A DNA stretch of 64,000 bases, from NCBI RefSeq assembly GCF_905220995.1, contig NZ_CAJNBJ010000017.1, forward strand, positions 310,001 through 374,000, written 5' to 3'. Below are positions 26,753 to 35,015 of this stretch, piece after piece; position 1 is the first letter of the stretch, and the number at the start of each line of letters is the position of its first letter. Position numbers and translations under genes: made by a program. The notes beneath the pieces are model-generated. The model was not told the DNA's origin, ran no database searches, and saw only the letters and a list, made by a program, of their open reading frames with translations. The DNA comes from Nitrospira defluvii (GTDB lineage Bacteria > Nitrospirota > Nitrospiria > Nitrospirales > Nitrospiraceae).

Positions 26753-27280
26753 TTACGGAAGTTTAGACACCGTCTCTTTGTAGCTCTGCTTTAAATCGTC
26801 AAGGGTCCGGCTCAGGTTCTCTTTCAGTTTGCTCCAGCCTGAACTGGTGGACTGGCTCACGTCATCGAGCTGCTTCCGTGCCTCGTTCTTCTTGCGTTCG
26901 AGGTCCTGGAGCGCTTTCTGCATTTCTGATCGGGCTTCCACCGAAGCGGCGTTGGTCTTCTTTTGCAGCTCGGCGATCTTTCCCTGCATCTCGGTCAGTT
27001 CGGCCTGAAAGGTCTTCTGAAACGCCTCTTTTTGCTGCAGCGTGTACTGTTTGGTGGACTCGACGGCTTCTTTGGTGTCCCGCAGGACCTTGTCCGTTGT
27101 GGACGGTTGTGGCTGGTCCGCGGCGGCGAGCGCTTCCGTCCCGATGATCGCCGGCGACGGTGCCACGAAAGACCAACAGAGCAGGGCTCTGCCGGCTAGC
27201 ACCAGGATGGTCCTGGCAGGATGCGATGATCGGCCAGTCAGGGTACGGACCGGAGGCGAATTCGTCAATGCATGTGGCAT
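26753..27280 (-). CDS. Hypothetical exported coiled-coil protein
   Basis: Not a recognised family. From ATG 27280 the product of 175 residues has a signal-type hydrophobic segment (TILVLAGRALLCWSFVAPSPA) and a mature part that is almost entirely charged heptad repeat (about 65-160, TKQYTLQQKEAFQKTFQ, EMQGKIAELQKKT, ALQDLERKKNEARKQ). Periplasmic helical rod or chaperone-like proteins look like this. It is divergent from the HDOD gene; the start at 27367 would remove all intergenic space and is unlikely. Confidence 0.6.
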   Translation of the reverse strand: MPHALTNSPPVRTLTGRSSHPARTILVLAGRALLCWSFVAPSPAIIGTEALAAADQPQPSTTDKVLRDTKEAVESTKQYTLQQKEAFQKTFQAELTEMQGKIAELQKKTNAASVEARSEMQKALQDLERKKNEARKQLDDVSQSTSSGWSKLKENLSRTLDDLKQSYKETVSKLP

Positions 27281-27390
27281 GTTCTCTGCCCTCCCCCCGT
27301 TCCATGGCCGGTTAAGGTTTTCGGCAAGAAGAGCCGAGAAGGAACTACAACGACGATCGTCCCGCAACCTTGACCCGTGGTGTAAGACCT

Positions 27391-28260
27391 ATGAGCGGTG
27401 AACTTCCTCAAGCAACAACCCCCGTTCCTACCGATCCGTTGGAACAACTCCTGATTGAACGTATCCGCAAGGGCGCCATTGAATTGCCGCTCCTGCCGCA
27501 GGTCGCTTCACGGATTCTGGCGATGGTCTACGATCCCGATGCAGAGGCGGCCAAACTCGCCGCCTTGATTCACCAGGACCAGGCCTTGGCCGCCCATGTG
27601 ATCAGAATCGCCAATTCTCCGGCCTATATGACCCGCAATCCGGTCGTCTCGCTTCAACATGCGGTGTCCATGCTGGGCATGAACCTGATGTCCGAGCTGG
27701 CCTTCTCCGCGTCCATCAAAGGCAGCGCCTTCAAAGTGCCGGGATGGGACGATGAAGTCAAGGGGCTCTGGCACTATTCGCTCGCCAGCGGCGCCTACGC
27801 CAAGGAAATTGCGCGCATGCGGCGATTCAATGTGGAAAGCGCCTACCTGTGCGGCCTTCTGCATGGCATCGGTCGGCCCGTCGTGTTGCAAACCCTGGTC
27901 GCCCTGTCCAAGGAGCAAGGGACAACCCTCAGCAAAGAGTTGGTGCATCAATTGTTAGACGGCTATTATATCCAGGTTGGCCTCCTGGTCGCAGACGAAT
28001 GGGGCTTGCCGCCGCCGGTTGTGGAGTCGATCGGGTTTCATTCGGACTACAATTATGCCAAAACCGCCAAGCAGGAATGTATGACCACCTGCCTCGCCGG
28101 TCGCATGGCCAAACATTTTCTCGATCCGGAAGCCCTGGATGAGGCGACCTTGCGTGAGCATGTGGTCTTCGCCGATCTCAATCTGTACCCTAAGGATGTT
28201 GATGCGCTGCTGGCTCACAAGGACAAGATCCGCGCCGTCGTGGAGGCGATGCCGTTATGA
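27391..28260 (+). CDS. HDOD domain protein
   Basis: Signalling output domain related to HD phosphodiesterases. About 289 residues from MSGELPQ: IELPLLPQVASRILAMV and the LIHQDQALAAHVIRIANSPAY helix pair are hallmarks of HDOD. The HD pair is replaced by HG in LCGLLHGIGRP, so metal-dependent hydrolysis is not expected. The stop overlaps the start of the transhydrogenase as ATGA, which couples expression of the two. A metabolic or redox signalling role is inferred from that coupling. Confidence 0.85.
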   Translation: MSGELPQATTPVPTDPLEQLLIERIRKGAIELPLLPQVASRILAMVYDPDAEAAKLAALIHQDQALAAHVIRIANSPAYMTRNPVVSLQHAVSMLGMNLMSELAFSASIKGSAFKVPGWDDEVKGLWHYSLASGAYAKEIARMRRFNVESAYLCGLLHGIGRPVVLQTLVALSKEQGTTLSKELVHQLLDGYYIQVGLLVADEWGLPPPVVESIGFHSDYNYAKTAKQECMTTCLAGRMAKHFLDPEALDEATLREHVVFADLNLYPKDVDALLAHKDKIRAVVEAMPL

Positions 28261-29678
28261 TGCCGAGCAGCGCCTATGACATCGTGGTAGTCGGGAGCGG
28301 ACCAGCCGGCCAAAAGGCCGCCATTCAGGGCGCCAAGGCCGGCAAGAAGGTCGTGCTGATCGAGCAGGAACAAGGCATCGGCGGTAATTGTGTCTATCGC
28401 GGTACCATTCCCGGCAAGACGCTCCGCGAGACCGCGCTACAGTTCGAGCGGCTAAAACGTTCGAACGAAGTGTTCGAGGGCCGGCTGCGGCTCGATCTCC
28501 CCATGACCGTCCTCCTACACCGGTTGGACGAAGTGGTCAAGGCCCACGAATGTTATATGGCCGATCAACTCGCCCGAAACGGCGTCACCTACCGGCATGG
28601 CCGTGCGCGGCTGGTGTCGCCCCATGAAGTGCAATTGGAAACGATCGACGGGGCCTCCCAGACCCTTCTCGCCGAGACCATCGTGTTGGCGACGGGATCC
28701 CGTCCCTGCTCGATTCCGGAAGTGCCGGTCGATCATGAGCACGTGTTGGACAGCGATTCCATTTTGTCGATGATCTACCTGCCTCGCTCGCTGACTGTGC
28801 TCGGCGGAGGGCCCATTGCCTGTGAGTATGCCTCGACGTTCGCGTTGCTCGGCGTGGAGGTGACGCTGATCGATCGGGCTAAAAGTCCCTTGCCGTTTAT
28901 GGATTCGGAGATCGTCTCAGTCTTCCAGCGTGGACTGGAACGCCAGGGTGGACGGTTTTACCTCGGCCAGACCGTGACTGAGGTGGCCTGGGACGGTGTG
29001 TCGTCCGTTGTCGCGAGGTTGGCGAACGGCATGGTGGTCAAGAGTGAAAAGATGCTGGTGGCGCTGGGACGTCAACCGAATATCGAGGAGCTGAACCTTG
29101 AGGCGGCGGGCCTGTCGTTGGATGAGAAGGGGCTACTGCCGGTCAACGATCATGGGCAGACGGTGGTCCCGCACATCTATGCCGCGGGTGACATGTTGGG
29201 GCGCCCCCCGGCATTGGCGTCACAGGCGATGGAGGACGGCCGGCGCGCCGTCAGTCAGGCGCTCGGGCTACCCGTCGGAGATTCGGCCAACCAGGTCCCT
29301 ATCGGGATCTACACTATTCCTGAAATCGCGTCCATCGGACTCGATGAGGAGCAAGCCGCGGCCCGCTATCGCGGGCCTCTCGTGGGTCGTGCCCCGTTTA
29401 CGGAAATCGCCAAGGGGCAGATTACCGGTGCTTGCGACGGCCTGTTGAAACTCGTCACCGATCCTTCGGGCGAACGTCTCCTCGGCGTGCAAATCGTCGG
29501 TGAGAATGCCACCGAACTGATTCACCTGGGACAGATGGCCTTGCAGGACGGTGCGAATATCGATCGCTTCATCGATACCATTTTCGGCTTCCCCACGTTC
29601 GCCGAAGCCTATCGCGTTGCCGCCTTGGACATTCTGGGACAGCGCCGCAAACGACAGGAACTGGCCAAAGCCGCGTAA
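28257..29678 (+). CDS. sthA: Si-specific NAD(P)(+) transhydrogenase (soluble, flavoprotein)
   Basis: FAD enzyme of the pyridine nucleotide-disulfide oxidoreductase superfamily that exchanges hydride between NADPH and NAD. The protein of 473 residues has the dinucleotide motif VVVGSGPAGQKAA, the SthA-type GGNCVYRGTIPGKTLRE in which only one of the two redox cysteines of lipoamide dehydrogenases remains, the NAD-binding VLGGGPIACEYAS and the C-terminal dimer domain. The missing second cysteine rules out disulfide reductase chemistry. It is coupled by ATGA to the HDOD gene. Confidence 0.88.
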   Translation: MMPSSAYDIVVVGSGPAGQKAAIQGAKAGKKVVLIEQEQGIGGNCVYRGTIPGKTLRETALQFERLKRSNEVFEGRLRLDLPMTVLLHRLDEVVKAHECYMADQLARNGVTYRHGRARLVSPHEVQLETIDGASQTLLAETIVLATGSRPCSIPEVPVDHEHVLDSDSILSMIYLPRSLTVLGGGPIACEYASTFALLGVEVTLIDRAKSPLPFMDSEIVSVFQRGLERQGGRFYLGQTVTEVAWDGVSSVVARLANGMVVKSEKMLVALGRQPNIEELNLEAAGLSLDEKGLLPVNDHGQTVVPHIYAAGDMLGRPPALASQAMEDGRRAVSQALGLPVGDSANQVPIGIYTIPEIASIGLDEEQAAARYRGPLVGRAPFTEIAKGQITGACDGLLKLVTDPSGERLLGVQIVGENATELIHLGQMALQDGANIDRFIDTIFGFPTFAEAYRVAALDILGQRRKRQELAKAA

Positions 29679-29780
29679 CGTCCGTTCTGGCCGTCCCTCT
29701 CCCCTTCCGCTTTGACCCCCACACCCAATGTGCGCTACTCTCCGGATCGGCCGGTCGTCCGATCACTGGAGGGTGTTCGC

Positions 29781-31478
29781 ATGAACCGTGAAGAGCGGCG
29801 CCGCGAAGAAAAATTGCACGGCAAGCAGGCCAAACACGCAGTTGGTGAGTCGACGTTCCTGCGTGACGCCCAACTGCATCACCAGGCCGGCCGGTTGGAT
29901 GAAGCGGAACGCGGCTATCGCCTCCTGCTGGACCGGCGCCCGTCGAATCCTGATGCCCTTCACGGCTTGGGTCTCCTCCTGTACCGGCGGGGCCACCTCA
30001 AAGAAGCGCTGTCCCGGCTTGCCGAGGCCCGCGCCGCCGACTCCCGCAATCCGGTCTATTGTTTCAATCACGGCGTCGTCTTGCAGCGGGCCGGGCTGTT
30101 AGACGAGGCGCTCGAAGCGTACGGCCGAGCCATCCAACTCAATCCGCGCTACATCGAAGCTCGCACGAATCTCGGCAACGCCTACAAAGATTTGCGTCGA
30201 TTGCCTGAAGCGCAGGCCACCTATGAAGAGGTGCTTCGGCTCAATCCCGAACATGTAGAGGCGCACAACAATCTCGGGGTGGTGTTGAAAGAACAGGGCC
30301 GCCTAGAGGAAGCAGCCGGGGCCTACCGGCGAGCCATCGCGTTGAAGCCGAATCATGCCGAGGCACACAACAATCTCGGGCTGGTGCTGTTGGAACAGGG
30401 GCAGACCGACGAGGCCATCCGCAGTTTTGAACGGGCCCTGCAGGCCCATCCCGGCTATGGCACGGCACTCTATAACCTGGGGATCGCCTGGATCTGGCGG
30501 GAGGAGATGCCGCGGGCGTTGCGCTGTTTTGCCGAAACGGCCCAGGCAAAACATGCGCATGGGCGACCGGTCACCGACACCTCGGTCTTCCGTTCCCGGC
30601 TCAAGCATGACGCCGAGCAGGTCGCCTATCTTCTTGAGCGTGGCCTTCTGGGAGACACCTGGCGTGGGTACCATGAGGCGCTCATTCATGTGCTGGCGCA
30701 GATTGAGGCGGCGCCCGGTGCGACCCCTGGAAACCGGGTCCTGGTCTCCCCTGCCGATCTCCAGCCGATCGCACCTTCATTCAACCAGCTGTTGTACCTC
30801 GCGCCTTGTGACACGATGCCGGAAGGCGCGTTGGCGTCCGATCTGGACAGTGCCGCGATCGAGGCGCGGTATCTGGGGACCCAGCCGGAAGTCACGACGA
30901 TCGACGGACTCTTGTCGGAGGAGGCGCTGCGTAGACTGCGGGAGTTTTGCTGGACGTCGACGATTTGGAAGAAGGATTACGAGAACGGCTACATCGGGGC
31001 CTTTCTGGGTGACGGGTTTGCCTCTCCCCTGCTCCTGCAAATTGCGGAGGAACTCCGCCGGCGGCTCCCGCGCATTTTCGGCAGGCACCGCCTCACGCAG
31101 GCCTGGGCCTTCAAACACGACAGCGCCAGGCGCGGCCTGAATATCCATGCCGATGCGGCGGCCGTGAACGTCAACTTCTGGATCACCCCCGACGAGGCGA
31201 ATCTCGATCCGGAGAGCGGTGGTCTGGTGGTCTGGGACAAAGAAGCGCCGAGGGACTGGGACTTCAAAACGTACAACAGCGACAGCGCCCGCGGCAGGAT
31301 CTATGACTGGCTAAAGGAGCAGGGTGCTCGCGAGATCACGATCCCCTACCGGGCGAACCGGGCGGTGCTGTTCAACTCAGACCTGTTTCACGAAACCGAC
31401 GACATCGCCTTTAAGGAAGGATTCACCAACCGGCGGATCAACATCACGCTGCTGTACGGGCATCGGCATCGCCCCTGA
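29781..31478 (+). CDS. TPR-repeat protein fused to a 2-oxoglutarate/Fe(II) oxygenase-like domain
   Basis: About 565 residues. A basic N-terminus is followed by some seven tetratricopeptide repeats (about 30-260; AIQLNPRYIEARTNLGNAY, VLRLNPEHVEAHNNLG, ALKPNHAEAHNNLGLVL). The C-terminal domain (from about 340) ends in a double-stranded beta-helix signature: HAD in LNIHADAAAVNVNFWI, distal His in NSDLFHETDD and Arg in TNRRINITLLYG. These are the HxD...H...R positions of Fe(II)/2OG oxygenases. GGAGGG precedes ATG 29781. Protein hydroxylation or modification of a small molecule is possible; the substrate is unknown. Its stop overlaps that of the convergent GGDEF-EAL gene by 35 bases. Confidence 0.8.
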   Translation: MNREERRREEKLHGKQAKHAVGESTFLRDAQLHHQAGRLDEAERGYRLLLDRRPSNPDALHGLGLLLYRRGHLKEALSRLAEARAADSRNPVYCFNHGVVLQRAGLLDEALEAYGRAIQLNPRYIEARTNLGNAYKDLRRLPEAQATYEEVLRLNPEHVEAHNNLGVVLKEQGRLEEAAGAYRRAIALKPNHAEAHNNLGLVLLEQGQTDEAIRSFERALQAHPGYGTALYNLGIAWIWREEMPRALRCFAETAQAKHAHGRPVTDTSVFRSRLKHDAEQVAYLLERGLLGDTWRGYHEALIHVLAQIEAAPGATPGNRVLVSPADLQPIAPSFNQLLYLAPCDTMPEGALASDLDSAAIEARYLGTQPEVTTIDGLLSEEALRRLREFCWTSTIWKKDYENGYIGAFLGDGFASPLLLQIAEELRRRLPRIFGRHRLTQAWAFKHDSARRGLNIHADAAAVNVNFWITPDEANLDPESGGLVVWDKEAPRDWDFKTYNSDSARGRIYDWLKEQGAREITIPYRANRAVLFNSDLFHETDDIAFKEGFTNRRINITLLYGHRHRP

Positions 31479-33570
31479 GCAGTTTCTCGAAATCTTCCGC
31501 GCAGACAGGGCGGCTGAACAGGTATCCCTGCACCTCGTCGCACCCTTCTTCTCGTAACCGTGCCAACTGCCCTTCCGTCTCCACGCCTTCCGCCAGCACC
31601 GAGAGGTTCAAACTGTGCGCCATCGCGATGATGGCCCGCGTGATCTTCACGTTGTTTTCGTTCGTCAAGAGGTCCCGGACGAAGGATTGATCGATTTTCA
31701 GGCGGCTCAGCGGGAACCGTTGGAGATAACTGAGCGACGAGTAGCCGGTGCCGAAGTCGTCGATCGAGAGGCGGACGCCCATCGTTCGCAGGCCTTCCAG
31801 CATGGTCACCGAGGCTTCGACGTCCCGCATGGCGATCGACTCCGTGAGCTCGAGTTCGAGTTGCGACGGATTCAGCCCGGAATCCCGCAGCGCATCGGCC
31901 ACGGTCGCAGGCAGTGTGCGCCCGTGAAACAAGGAGTTGGAGACGTTGGCCGAGATCGAGATCGCAGGAAGTCCTGCCGTCTCCCAGGCCTTCACCTGGC
32001 GACAGGCTTCACGCAGCACCCATTCATCCATGGAACGAATCAAGCCGGTGTCGATCGCGGCGTTCAAGAACACGCCGGGCGGGACCAGGCCGCGTTTGGG
32101 ATGTTTCCAGCGCACCAACGCTTCGGCGCCCAAAATCGTGCGCGAGTGGATGTTCAGTTTCGGCTGGTAAAAGACCACGAACTCTTCCCGCTCCAACGCG
32201 CGGCGGAGTTCGTTTTCCAGGTCGAGCCGTTCGGCCGCGGCGGCGTTGAGTCCGGATGAATAGAACTGGCAGTTGTTCCGACCCTGTTCCTTCGCGTGGT
32301 ACATCGCGGTGTCGGCGTTCTTGAGCAGCGCTTCGACCGTGGACCCGTCCGACGGATAGATCGAAATGCCGATGCTGGCCGAAATAAAAATTTCATGCCC
32401 CTCGATAATGAAGGGATGGGCCAAGGATTCCAGAATGCGCCGGGCGACCCGGCCCGCGTCTTCCGGTTGCGGCAGGGCCGTTAGGAGAATCGTGAACTCG
32501 TCGCCCCCGAGTCGCGCCAGCGCATGGACCGGCTCATGGTCGGCATGCCGACTGACGGAGTCACTCTGCCGAACGGACTCGCTCAACCGTTCCGCGACGC
32601 GCGTGAGGAGTAGATCGCCCACCGTGTGGCCAAGCGTGTCGTTGATGATTTTAAAGCGGTCCAAGTCGATGAAGAGCGTTGCCAGGTGCTGATCGTGTCT
32701 CGCGGCGTAGGAGATCGCATTCGACAATCGGTCCTTGAACAACACGCGATTGGCCAAGCCCGTCAAACTGTCGTAGTACGCCAGTTGATGGATGGCACGT
32801 TCGGCCTGCTTCCGTTCGGTGATGTCCTGAGCCGTGCCGATGACCGTGACCTCATCCACTTCCTCTTCCCGCACGGCCTCGGCCTGCAGATGGATAATGA
32901 AGTCGGTGCCGTTCGGCAGCACGATCCGGTGATCAATGTCGCAGGGGGTCTGCTGGGCGACCAGCTTTTGCAGCGCGCCCGTCACCAACGGGCGGTCGTC
33001 CGGATGCACGAGATTCAAAAAACCCTCAAAGGTTCCGGTGAAATCCTGCGGGCGCACGCCGACCAATCGACAGAGTTCGTTCGACATGGCGAAGCGATTC
33101 GTCTTGGGGTTCCAATCCCAGTTGCCGATGCGGGCGATGCGCTGCGCGAGCTCCAGCCGGGATTCGCTCCGGATCAATGCATGCAGAACATTGTTGGTGC
33201 GGAGCATGTAGCGGACGTGATGGCACAGGATCGTGGCATTCACCGGCTTCGTGATGAAGTCGGTGGCGCCGTGCTGATAGGCCTGGGCAATGGAATTCAC
33301 ATCGTCCAAGCCGGTGAGGATCAAAATGGGGATACGCTTGCCGCGCGGCAACGAACGAATCCTGGAACAGGTCAGGTACCCGTCGACCTCCGGCATCATG
33401 ATGTCGAGAATCACGAGATCAGCCGGTTCCGCCTCAAACTTGCTCAACGCCTCCTTGCCGCCGGTGGCTTCCACGACCACCATGCCGGCCGGCTCCAGCG
33501 CGTTCTTCACGAACAACCGTGTCACAGGGTCATCATCGGCGATGAGAATGGTCGGACGGGCTTGACTCAT
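31444..33570 (-). CDS. Response regulator with PAS, GGDEF and EAL domains
   Basis: Cyclic-di-GMP turnover protein under phosphorelay control. The 708-residue chain has a receiver domain (1-125; phospho-acceptor in LVILDIMMPEVDGYL), a PAS/PAC segment (about 140-265), GGDEF (ARLGGDEFTILL, motif intact) and EAL (GAEALVRWKHPKRG, with the DDFGTGYSSL loop). Both enzymatic motifs are complete, so synthesis and degradation are both possible. The RxxD inhibitory site (RQSD) is separated from GGDEF by an unusually long stretch. A PilZ effector lies about 1 kb upstream. Cognate kinase not visible. Confidence 0.92.
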   Translation of the reverse strand: MSQARPTILIADDDPVTRLFVKNALEPAGMVVVEATGGKEALSKFEAEPADLVILDIMMPEVDGYLTCSRIRSLPRGKRIPILILTGLDDVNSIAQAYQHGATDFITKPVNATILCHHVRYMLRTNNVLHALIRSESRLELAQRIARIGNWDWNPKTNRFAMSNELCRLVGVRPQDFTGTFEGFLNLVHPDDRPLVTGALQKLVAQQTPCDIDHRIVLPNGTDFIIHLQAEAVREEEVDEVTVIGTAQDITERKQAERAIHQLAYYDSLTGLANRVLFKDRLSNAISYAARHDQHLATLFIDLDRFKIINDTLGHTVGDLLLTRVAERLSESVRQSDSVSRHADHEPVHALARLGGDEFTILLTALPQPEDAGRVARRILESLAHPFIIEGHEIFISASIGISIYPSDGSTVEALLKNADTAMYHAKEQGRNNCQFYSSGLNAAAAERLDLENELRRALEREEFVVFYQPKLNIHSRTILGAEALVRWKHPKRGLVPPGVFLNAAIDTGLIRSMDEWVLREACRQVKAWETAGLPAISISANVSNSLFHGRTLPATVADALRDSGLNPSQLELELTESIAMRDVEASVTMLEGLRTMGVRLSIDDFGTGYSSLSYLQRFPLSRLKIDQSFVRDLLTNENNVKITRAIIAMAHSLNLSVLAEGVETEGQLARLREEGCDEVQGYLFSRPVCAEDFEKLLRGDADARTAA

Positions 33571-33807
33571 AATCTCGGTCTCACTCGAACATGGAGATGG
33601 TGCCGCACATCGGCATACGAGGGACTGACGGCCCCGGCTATGGACCCTGGGGCAACGGGAACGACGCTCCTGCCTTTCACTCGCATCAGCCTATCAAAGT
33701 TTTGAGGAAGTGCCAGCGAATTAGCAGTTGTTGAGGCGTGCATCTGCTAGGGAATCTCCCGGGGCCAATCGGCACTCACGGGAGAGCGAAGGGCGTCGGG
33801 TCCCTGG

Positions 33808-34542
33808 TCATGCGATACCGCCATGACTCGGCGTGTCGATACCCGCATCCAGAGGTTGGGGGACCTGTTCACGGGCCTCGATCACGATGCGGCCGAGGAG
33901 TTTCCGGACCCGGCTCATGAGTCCGCCCATGGTCAGTAACAGGAGCGTGACCATCATGAGCAGCAGCGGGACGATCACGAGGGCGACATCCAGGGCCAGA
34001 TCGTCCTCCGACCGCGGGGCGGCGGCATCCGGGGGCGTGGCCACGGCAAGTCGGACCCAGCCGGCAATCCGGTTGTCCCGACGGATCGGCTCAACCACGA
34101 TCACCGCCGGCCTCCCCTTTTCCATGCCGGATGTGATGATGCTGCTCTGGCTTTTACGCGCGTTCATCCAGGCCGCGTCGTGCAGTTGCGTGCCGATGGC
34201 GGCGGGATTGCCTGCAGCCACGACCACGTTGTCTTCCGTGATGACGGCGGACGATAACAGATTGGCTTGCGGCGCATGTTGTTCCAGCGTCTGCTGGATC
34301 GCGGCGAGGCTGTCGCCGCCCAACGATTCAATGAACCAGGCCAGGGTTCTGGCCGTGGCGTGGGCGCTGCGCTCTGCCGTGAGGATGGCGGTGGCGTTAC
34401 GCTGGGCGACGAGAGCGCGGTCATGTTCCGCCAACATCAGGTAGAGCGCCGCGGCGCAGAATCCTGAGACGAGCAGGCTGATCAGGAGTGCTGGAAGCCA
34501 GGTGCGGGGCAATTTCGATGTGGAAGCGGGCGCATCGGCCAT
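33808..34542 (-). CDS. Hypothetical membrane protein with periplasmic sensor-like domain
   Basis: From ATG 34542 (GAGGAGG upstream) 244 residues: a first membrane helix (about 15-36), an extracytoplasmic region of about 140 residues that begins with a helical stretch (RNATAILTAERSAHATARTLAW) and continues like a double-Cache or PDC fold (SSAVITEDNVVVAAGNPAAIG), a second helix (about 188-212) and a short basic cytoplasmic tail. It looks like a sensor without an output domain. It lies between the PilZ gene and the GGDEF-EAL gene on the same strand, so it may feed into c-di-GMP signalling. Confidence 0.6.
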   Translation of the reverse strand: MADAPASTSKLPRTWLPALLISLLVSGFCAAALYLMLAEHDRALVAQRNATAILTAERSAHATARTLAWFIESLGGDSLAAIQQTLEQHAPQANLLSSAVITEDNVVVAAGNPAAIGTQLHDAAWMNARKSQSSIITSGMEKGRPAVIVVEPIRRDNRIAGWVRLAVATPPDAAAPRSEDDLALDVALVIVPLLLMMVTLLLLTMGGLMSRVRKLLGRIVIEAREQVPQPLDAGIDTPSHGGIA

Positions 34543-34589
34543 GCTGTATCCTCCTCGACAGGAAAGAGCGGCCGGGTGCCGCCACCATC

Positions 34590-34928
34590 TTATGATTCGT
34601 CGGTGCGTTCGTAGGGTTGCCGGGTGAGGTCCTTCACAATGGCTTGTAGGCGAACCCAGTCGTCGGGTTGCAGGGTCACGAATTCGAGCCCGATGCGTCC
34701 ATTGCGGCACCAACGTACCACGGCTTGCTGGACCGTCAATGCCGCCTCGTCAGGCGACTGATGCATGCGTACGGTGAGGGTGGTGCCGGGATGGACCGCC
34801 GCTTGCGTCAGGATGCCGCAGCCGCGCAAAGACAGATCAACGACGTGGCCCTCCCCCTCCACTCGGTTCACCGACGAGAAGGAGCTGTGGAAACGGACGG
34901 AAACCCGCTGATGTCGGCGTTGGTCCAT
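34590..34928 (-). CDS. PilZ domain protein (c-di-GMP effector)
   Basis: A single PilZ domain of 112 residues. The c-di-GMP binding signature is complete: the N-terminal arginine motif RRHQRVSV and the later VDLSLRGCG (D/NxSxxG). The start at MDQRRHQRV is chosen because the motif begins immediately there; the frame extends upstream to 35000. It is 47 bases upstream of the sensor-like membrane protein, and a c-di-GMP enzyme follows, which suggests a local signalling module. Confidence 0.88.
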   Translation of the reverse strand: MDQRRHQRVSVRFHSSFSSVNRVEGEGHVVDLSLRGCGILTQAAVHPGTTLTVRMHQSPDEAALTVQQAVVRWCRNGRIGLEFVTLQPDDWVRLQAIVKDLTRQPYERTDES

Positions 34929-35015
34929 GATGACGTGGGGTGAAGCGACGGGCGACGACCCCTGATCCTTGTCGGCGAATCTGTGCGCTGCAGGCGCCAT
35001 CGTCTGCAGGCAGCA

